This document shows, piece after piece, positions 22,649-26,775 of a DNA stretch of 26,775 nucleotides. The DNA is taken from contig CAYJLO010000040.1 in assembly GCA_964370835.1 (NCBI GenBank), positions 1 to 26,775 of the forward strand, given 5' to 3'. This stretch comes from CAYJAD01 sp964370835. Its GTDB lineage: Bacteria > Desulfobacterota > Desulfovibrionia > Desulfovibrionales > Desulfovibrionaceae. Below the pieces are notes generated by a model. That model worked only from the letters and a program-made list of their open reading frames with translations, ran no database searches and was not told where the DNA came from. The first letter of the stretch is position 1, and every line of letters begins with the position of its first letter. A program made the translations under genes and the position numbers.

Positions 22649-22718
22649 TTAAGCTTTTTGAGCTATAAATTCTATTTTTTACTTCCGTTTAAGTGCTTTT
22701 TCAGTGTCGACTAGCTAA

Positions 22719-22882
22719 GTTTTATTTTTGTAGAGAAGAAGAACCACGCCTAGGCGCACGACATCCGTAAAGCTCGTGCCTTATCCAACATCGCGCCTTA
22801 GACGTTCTTTGGATTGATTTGCTACTGGCAAAAAGTTTTTCTCCCCTCCCCACAAAAAATAAACCTAAAAAATACTCACCCT
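22719..22882. other. Non-coding stretch with a second nested hairpin
   Basis: Between the MITE-like element and upp, GCACGA pairs with TCGTGC (about 22757-22778) within an outer pairing of CTAGGCGC (22750-22757) with GCGCCTTAG (22793-22801). There is no T run and no gene. It may belong to a neighbouring repeat or be a structured RNA end; undetermined. Confidence 0.4.
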
Positions 22883-23506
22883 TTATAAAGTGCCAAACAA
22901 TAAATCACCGGCATCGCCGAGGCCAGGAATAATATAGCCTTTCTGGTTCAGCTTTTGATCTAAACTACAAGTATAAATATGAACATCAGGATGCTCTTGT
23001 AATGCGTGATGTACCCCTTCAGGAGCCGCCACAAGAAAAAGACCAATGATGCGCTGACAACGCGCTTGCTTGAGAAGATTTAAGGTAGCCACAAAGGAAC
23101 CTCCAGTGGCTAACATGGGATCAAGAACAAAGGCAGTGCGCTCTGCCACGTCTGTGACAAAATTTTCATAATATGTCACAGGCTGCAGAGTTTCCTCATC
23201 GCGACGAAGACCGGCCATACTGACAGGCGCATCGGGAAAAATATCTAAAAATCCAGGAAGCATGCCTAAACCTGCTCGAAGCACAGGCACGGCTGTGGGA
23301 GCTTTTCCCTGTAGACGCTTAGCTTGTACGGGACCAGCGAAACCTTCCACTTCATGGCTTTCAAGAGGAAAATCTCGCGAAGCTTCATAGGTGAGAAAAC
23401 GACAAAGATCTTGCGTATAAAGACGAAACAGAGGATTAGTAGGTCTGGCGCGCAACTGCCCTATTCTTTGTTGTACAAGGGGATGATCTAAAGTTGTAAT
23501 GGGCAT
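22883..23506 (-). CDS. upp: Uracil phosphoribosyltransferase
   Basis: A 207-residue salvage enzyme that converts uracil and PRPP to UMP in the cytoplasm. The PRPP-binding motif FVLDPMLATGGS is at residues 126-137, the flexible-loop region VLRAGLGMLPGFLDIFP around 75-91, and the uracil-binding end YIIPGLGDAGDLLFGT at the C-terminus. Length matches the family. AAGGAG lies 5 bases before the ATG. It is downstream of the moeB/thiF-like gene with a 44-bp gap on the same strand and may be cotranscribed, though the functions are unrelated. Confidence 0.97.
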   Translation of the reverse strand: MPITTLDHPLVQQRIGQLRARPTNPLFRLYTQDLCRFLTYEASRDFPLESHEVEGFAGPVQAKRLQGKAPTAVPVLRAGLGMLPGFLDIFPDAPVSMAGLRRDEETLQPVTYYENFVTDVAERTAFVLDPMLATGGSFVATLNLLKQARCQRIIGLFLVAAPEGVHHALQEHPDVHIYTCSLDQKLNQKGYIIPGLGDAGDLLFGTL

Positions 23507-23550
23507 GGGCTCTCCTTATGTAAAAACGCATTCTCCATAGGTAACAATAT

Positions 23551-24279
23551 TTATTTCTTGTGCCAAGAACAAAGAGGATTTTGCACCATGGGAACTTTTT
23601 CCCAGTCTGCGCGTTTGGCATCGTAGTGAAGCATGGCATTTAGGTAGGGATGAGACATGCCAAGAAGCATTTGTAAACAAAGAGTGGCTTGCAATGAAGC
23701 AATAACACCACATACAGCCCCCACGGCGGCAATGGGTAAAGAGCTATCTTTTTCTTTGGCATGTACATTCAAGCAATCTAAGCAAGGAGCCTGCGCATCC
23801 TTAGCTGAAAAGCCATATACATGCCCATAAAAGCCATCCACAGCACCATCAATGAGAAATAAGCCATGCTTCATCGCATGGGCATTTACGAGGGCACGCG
23901 TGGTCCAATTGTCCACACACAAAACAAGATACTGCGCCGAGCAAAGCTCTAGGCTCTCGGTGGTAACTTTTTCTGCTTTCATTTCACAGTGAAGCTGTGG
24001 ATAGAGTTGAGCTAATTTTTCTTGCAGTAATAGAGCTTTGAACTTCCCTATTTCGTGTGGAGCGTAGAAAAATTGCCGATTAAGATTGGAAGCACTGACC
24101 ACATCATGTTCCCACACAGTAAGACGCCCTACCCCTGCAGCGGCAAGATACGTTATGAGAGGTATGCCAAGTCCACCGGCCCCCACCACGCCCACATGTG
24201 CCTTGGCAAGAAGCGCTTGCCCGCTTGAACCGATTTCAGCCAATTGCACTTGCCTAGTGTATATATCATCCGCTTGCAT
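23551..24279 (-). CDS. MoeB/ThiF/HesA-family E1-like adenylyltransferase
   Basis: A 242-residue enzyme that adenylates the C-terminal glycine of a MoaD/ThiS-type carrier. It has YTRQVQLAEIGSSGQ at residues 7-21, the ATP loop GAGGLG at 33-38, NLNRQF at 65-70, D123 in CVDNWTTR, and C190 at the position of the family's conserved cysteine (AVGAVCG). The structural zinc site usually has two CxxC pairs; here C166/C169 are present, but the second is C237-x2-H240, so one ligand is His or the site is altered. It starts 3 bp after the MoaD-like stop, with GGTGG as ribosome site. Pairing with MoaD and aor points to pyranopterin (tungsten/molybdenum) cofactor sulfuration. Confidence 0.9.
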   Translation of the reverse strand: MQADDIYTRQVQLAEIGSSGQALLAKAHVGVVGAGGLGIPLITYLAAAGVGRLTVWEHDVVSASNLNRQFFYAPHEIGKFKALLLQEKLAQLYPQLHCEMKAEKVTTESLELCSAQYLVLCVDNWTTRALVNAHAMKHGLFLIDGAVDGFYGHVYGFSAKDAQAPCLDCLNVHAKEKDSSLPIAAVGAVCGVIASLQATLCLQMLLGMSHPYLNAMLHYDAKRADWEKVPMVQNPLCSWHKK

Positions 24280-24282
24280 GGT

Positions 24283-24504
24283 TTAACCACCGCCCACGGG
24301 AGGGAATAAAGATATGACGTCTGCTTGCTTCACGGAGGCTGTTACCTTGGCATGAAAACCATTTACAAGACAAATGGCAACATCATGTTCTGTGATACCA
24401 ATGGCTTGCAGAATGCTTTCCACAGTATTATGTTTCGCCGCATCCATAAACATAATTTTTTCTCTTCCTTCACGTAATGTGGCAAAAAGACGTACTTCAA
24501 TCAC
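24283..24504 (-). CDS. moaD: MoaD/ThiS-family sulfur carrier protein
   Basis: A 73-residue ubiquitin-fold protein ending PPVGGG, with the Gly-Gly tail that is adenylated and thiocarboxylated. It starts IEVRLFATLREGRE, a typical MoaD opening. The GTG at 24504 is preferred over the ATG five codons upstream: GGAGGA is 7 bases before the GTG, while the ATG has no ribosome site and would itself lie in that site. It is followed after 3 bp by its E1-like partner and lies downstream of aor. Such MoaD/MoeB pairs are common beside aldehyde ferredoxin oxidoreductases. The tail has a third glycine at the very end, which is slightly unusual. Confidence 0.88.
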   Translation of the reverse strand: MIEVRLFATLREGREKIMFMDAAKHNTVESILQAIGITEHDVAICLVNGFHAKVTASVKQADVISLFPPVGGG

Positions 24505-24583
24505 AGTTATTTCCTCCATGGGGGAATAATGAACATTCCAAAACGAATAGATATTGTGAGAGTAAGGGCAGTTTATATAAAAG

Positions 24584-24631
24584 AAAAAGCCCGTGCAAGC
24601 CCCCTGGTTAAGAGCTTCTTGGGCTTTTTTT
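24584..24631. terminator. Hairpin with T run upstream of moaD
   Basis: AAAAAGCCC (24584-24592) and GGGCTTTTT (24621-24629) form a 9-bp stem around a 28-base loop that contains a smaller AAGC/GCTT pairing. T runs lie on both strands' 3' sides. On the minus strand it would stop or attenuate read-through from aor into moaD. Confidence 0.55.
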
Positions 24632-24682
24632 ACTCATAAAGGCTTTATGAAGGAGAAAGCCCTTTTTCAAAACTTCAGACTG

Positions 24683-24697
24683 CTGACGGACCGTCAG
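24683..24697. repeat. 15-bp palindrome between aor and moaD
   Basis: CTGACGG, a central A, and CCGTCAG form a perfect 7-bp inverted repeat, 179-193 bp upstream of the moaD start. It is either a protein-binding site or a small hairpin. Confidence 0.45.
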
Positions 24698-24734
24698 GAT
24701 AGATTTCAAATATTGCATTTAACAATACAATATC

Positions 24735-24772
24735 GCGGCAAAATCTTATTTTCAAAGATAAGACTCTGCCGC
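24735..24772. repeat. Two-part hairpin downstream of aor
   Basis: GCGGCA (24735-24740) pairs with TGCCGC (24767-24772), and TCTTAT (24744-24749) with ATAAGA (24758-24763), separated by a symmetric 3+3 internal loop. A structured RNA element is likely; the function is unknown. Confidence 0.5.
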
Positions 24773-24790
24773 CATTAAATTTTTTTGAAA

Positions 24791-24824
24791 TGGGGGGTCT
24801 TTTCTTCAGAAAAGGTTTCCCCCA
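24791..24824. terminator. Hairpin immediately after aor
   Basis: TGGGGG (24791-24796) pairs with CCCCCA (24819-24824), and CTTTTCT (24799-24805) with AGAAAAG (24808-24814). It lies 19 bp beyond the aor stop on the minus strand. The G5/A-rich form resembles 3'-end hairpins I associate with Desulfovibrio genes (recollection, not verified). Confidence 0.6.
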
Positions 24825-24842
24825 GTATATTTTATCAACAAT

Positions 24843-26639
24843 CTAGTTCAGACCTAATCTTGCCTTGGTTTCTTCTGTGGGGAAGGCATCTACCCATCCA
24901 CGCTCTTTGTAATATTCTGGCAAAGTTACATCCAGTTTAGACAACATGCCCTTGGAGGGACCGTCGCCAATGGGTGTATCCAAAAGACGCTTAGGCAATG
25001 TATCATCTTCCGGTTTCATACCAGCTTCTTGGTTAAACATACGCTCAATATTGTAAATGCGCTCGCCAACGGTGATGAGCTCTTCAGGCGTATAATTGGT
25101 ACCAGTGGCAGCATTGAGTAAGCTTGCGTATTGCGGCGCACCCAAAGCGAAAGAAGAGAATAAGCATAAGCCCATGCTATCAATAACGGCTGTTAAGTCT
25201 TGGAATATTTTTACCCAGAAGGCTTTGGCTTCGGTGGCAGTTCTATCCAATTGTTCTGGAATACCCAAGACTTCAGGGGAAATCACATAGCCGCGCACGT
25301 GACAGCCGCCACGGTTAGATGTGGCATAAGTTAAACCAATACCTTGTATGGCACGTGCATCATACGCAGGAAGTTCTTGTTTTTTTACACTCATGGAAAG
25401 TTCAGGGTGGCCATAATGCTCGCATAATCTGTAGCTACCGTCAGCCATGCGCTTAGCCAGCTCAAGCTTGCCTTCGCCCATGCGCTTGGTCCATTCCACA
25501 ATGGCTTTGGCACTACCGAACTCTAAAGGCACGCCGTCGCATTCTTCTTCTTTAATAGCACCAATTTTATAAAGTTCCATGGCAGCGGCGATGGTGCAAG
25601 GTGTGGAAATGGCATCAAGACCGTATTCATTACACCAGAAATTAGCTTCGTTGATGGCAGGTAAATCGTTTACGCCGCAGCTACCGCCATAGGCCCATAA
25701 TACTTCATATTCAGGGCCACCCACTATTTTGCCATTCAAATCAATGATGCGGCCACAACCGATGGAGCAACGATGGCAAAAACCTTGCTTAACGATGTGA
25801 TTTTCCTTTAAAGCTTCACCGGAGATATTATCGGCAAAATCAGAATAGGCACCTTGCCAGTTGTTGGTGGGAAAAGCACCAATGCCATTGATGATATTCA
25901 CCAAAACAGCTGTGCCATAAGCACCAAGCCCTTCACCAGTGACAGGGTGTGCTTTTAAAATACCAAGGCAGTCTTTGTTCACAGCTTTAAGAGCCTCATC
26001 ATCAAAAGCTTCCACTTTGCTGGAAGAAGATGTGACAACAATGGCTTTTAAATTTTTGCTACCCATGACAGCGCCCACGCCACTTCTACCGGCGGCACGG
26101 TCTTTATCATTCATAATGCAAGCTAACAAAGATTCATTTTCACCGGCAGGCCCCACGTTAAGCACTGAGCTCTTAGGGTAAATTTCTTTGAGTTTATCAT
26201 CAATATCTTCAGAGGTCATGCCCATGTAGTCATCGGCAGGGAGGATTTGGATTTTATCATCTTCGATGGCAAGGTATACAGGCTTTTCAGACTTACCTTC
26301 CACAATAAGACCATCCCAGCCGGCATATTTAAGCTTAGCTCCCCAAATACCGCCAGAGTTAGAGCAAGCAATCATGCCAGTCAAAGGGGATTTGGTGATA
26401 ACCATGTATCTGCCGGATGTGGGGGAAGTGGTGCCAGTGCAAGGGCCAGTGAGGTAGACAAGCTTGTTGTCGGGCGATAAAGGCTCAACTTTGGCTACAC
26501 CTTCATCATATAAAATTTTTGTGCCAAGGCCGCGACCACCAATAAATTCTTTCGCTGTGGCCAAATTCACTGCTTCTGGAGCAACAACACCGGTGGTAAG
26601 GTTAATTCTGGCAATTTTGCCTTTATACGCTGTAGTCAT
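24843..26639 (-). CDS. aor: Aldehyde:ferredoxin oxidoreductase (tungsten bis-pyranopterin enzyme)
   Basis: A 598-residue cytoplasmic enzyme oxidising aldehydes to acids with ferredoxin, or the reverse. The N-terminal domain reads KIARINLTTGVV and IGGRGLGTKIL. The cubane ligands are C288, C291 and C295 (FCHRCSIGC) and C492 (DSMGLC), and the pterin-binding segment DKDRAAGRSGVGAVMGSKN is intact (179-197). Length and spacing match archaeal and bacterial AOR. GGGAGG precedes the ATG at 26639. Downstream are moaD and the E1-like gene, which probably help make the cofactor, although a 338-bp hairpin-rich gap separates them. AOR points to an anaerobic metabolism of amino-acid-derived or fermentation aldehydes. 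Confidence 0.97.
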   Translation of the reverse strand: MTTAYKGKIARINLTTGVVAPEAVNLATAKEFIGGRGLGTKILYDEGVAKVEPLSPDNKLVYLTGPCTGTTSPTSGRYMVITKSPLTGMIACSNSGGIWGAKLKYAGWDGLIVEGKSEKPVYLAIEDDKIQILPADDYMGMTSEDIDDKLKEIYPKSSVLNVGPAGENESLLACIMNDKDRAAGRSGVGAVMGSKNLKAIVVTSSSSKVEAFDDEALKAVNKDCLGILKAHPVTGEGLGAYGTAVLVNIINGIGAFPTNNWQGAYSDFADNISGEALKENHIVKQGFCHRCSIGCGRIIDLNGKIVGGPEYEVLWAYGGSCGVNDLPAINEANFWCNEYGLDAISTPCTIAAAMELYKIGAIKEEECDGVPLEFGSAKAIVEWTKRMGEGKLELAKRMADGSYRLCEHYGHPELSMSVKKQELPAYDARAIQGIGLTYATSNRGGCHVRGYVISPEVLGIPEQLDRTATEAKAFWVKIFQDLTAVIDSMGLCLFSSFALGAPQYASLLNAATGTNYTPEELITVGERIYNIERMFNQEAGMKPEDDTLPKRLLDTPIGDGPSKGMLSKLDVTLPEYYKERGWVDAFPTEETKARLGLN

Positions 26640-26775
26640 GACTACCTCCCATTAAAGATTCATACGGACGGCAGCACAAAAAAAAAGATTCGTCTGCCGA
26701 AGCACCAACAAATCCTTTCCAAAGCGTGGGAGGCATCGAATGAAACGGACGATACCCATAGGCTTAATACCATCA
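26640..26775. other. Upstream region of aor, cut by the window edge
   Basis: It contains the aor ribosome site and, on the minus strand, a CGGCAG/CTGCCG inverted repeat (26669-26674 and 26694-26699) around a T9 run. No further gene is seen. The promoter is not evident. Confidence 0.4.

Larger units (their letters stand above)
22428..22714. mobile_element. MITE-like element with inverted ends and 4-bp target duplication
   Basis: A 287-bp non-coding segment begins CTAGTCGA (22428-22435) and ends TCGACTAG (22707-22714), a perfect 8-bp inverted repeat. It is flanked on both sides by CTAA (22424-22427 and 22715-22718), a candidate target-site duplication. Inside are several hairpins: 22438-22467, CCCC/GGGG near 22490-22501, GCCGT/ACGGC near 22505-22523, and the long 22599-22648 stem. 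No open frame of significance is present. This fits a miniature inverted-repeat element or a large structured intergenic repeat moved by a transposase elsewhere. Without other copies this remains inference. Confidence 0.55.

Noticed and set aside
1..26775. tRNA, rRNA, CRISPR arrays, prophage and integrase genes
   Set aside because: Scanned for T-loop-like sequences, regular spaced repeats and phage-type proteins on both strands; none was found.

Overview
The window looks like chromosome from an AT-rich, anaerobic or microaerophilic Gram-negative bacterium. My best guess is a deltaproteobacterium of the Desulfovibrionales type. The basis is a tungsten-type aldehyde:ferredoxin oxidoreductase with its own MoaD/MoeB pair, a PutA of about 1000 residues without a DNA-binding domain, a LapB/LssB-like type I secretion operon, a dCache chemoreceptor and a flavin-domain/ferredoxin fusion. 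The lineage is inference; no rRNA, tRNA or other marker is present, and no phage, plasmid or CRISPR features were seen.

Layout. 1-2150: a minus-strand run (HxlR regulator, PNPOx/ferredoxin fusion, small ORFs that may be one frameshifted gene) divergent from a small PNPOx-fold flavoprotein. 2190-4171: a minus-strand alkylation-response cluster, with adaA and adaB as separate proteins flanked by two paralogous ABM-fold proteins, next to a short coding-like remnant. 4410-8430: a GntR/FCD regulator with a palindromic operator candidate, then putA. 8567-10299: radical SAM protein and short-chain dehydrogenase, closed by a perfect 34-bp palindromic terminator. 10313-12406: chemoreceptor, followed by about 570 bp without a recognisable gene. 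12978-14790: an ABM/metallo-beta-lactamase pair divergent from a lone bacterial-microcompartment (BMC) shell protein with a cysteine-rich tail. 14820-17499: secreted GH99/WbsX-like protein and a FetAB-type exporter. 17732-22420: complete type I secretion operon (TolC-like, ABC, HlyD-like) behind a good sigma-70 promoter. 22424-22718: a MITE-like element with inverted ends and a 4-bp direct repeat. 22883-26639: upp, moeB/thiF-like, moaD and aor on the minus strand, with a hairpin-rich gap between aor and moaD.

How the genes fit together. adaA/adaB repair and sense alkylation. The GntR protein probably regulates itself and perhaps putA (proline to glutamate). MoaD and the E1-like protein plausibly serve pyranopterin synthesis for AOR. 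The type I system would export a large adhesin or RTX-like protein, but no substrate gene is in the window. The features most worth follow-up are the orphan BMC protein with paired cysteines and an inverted repeat inside its promoter, the MITE-like element, the ABM proteins attached to the ada genes, and the ABC exporter without the N-terminal peptidase-like domain expected of LapB/LssB relatives.
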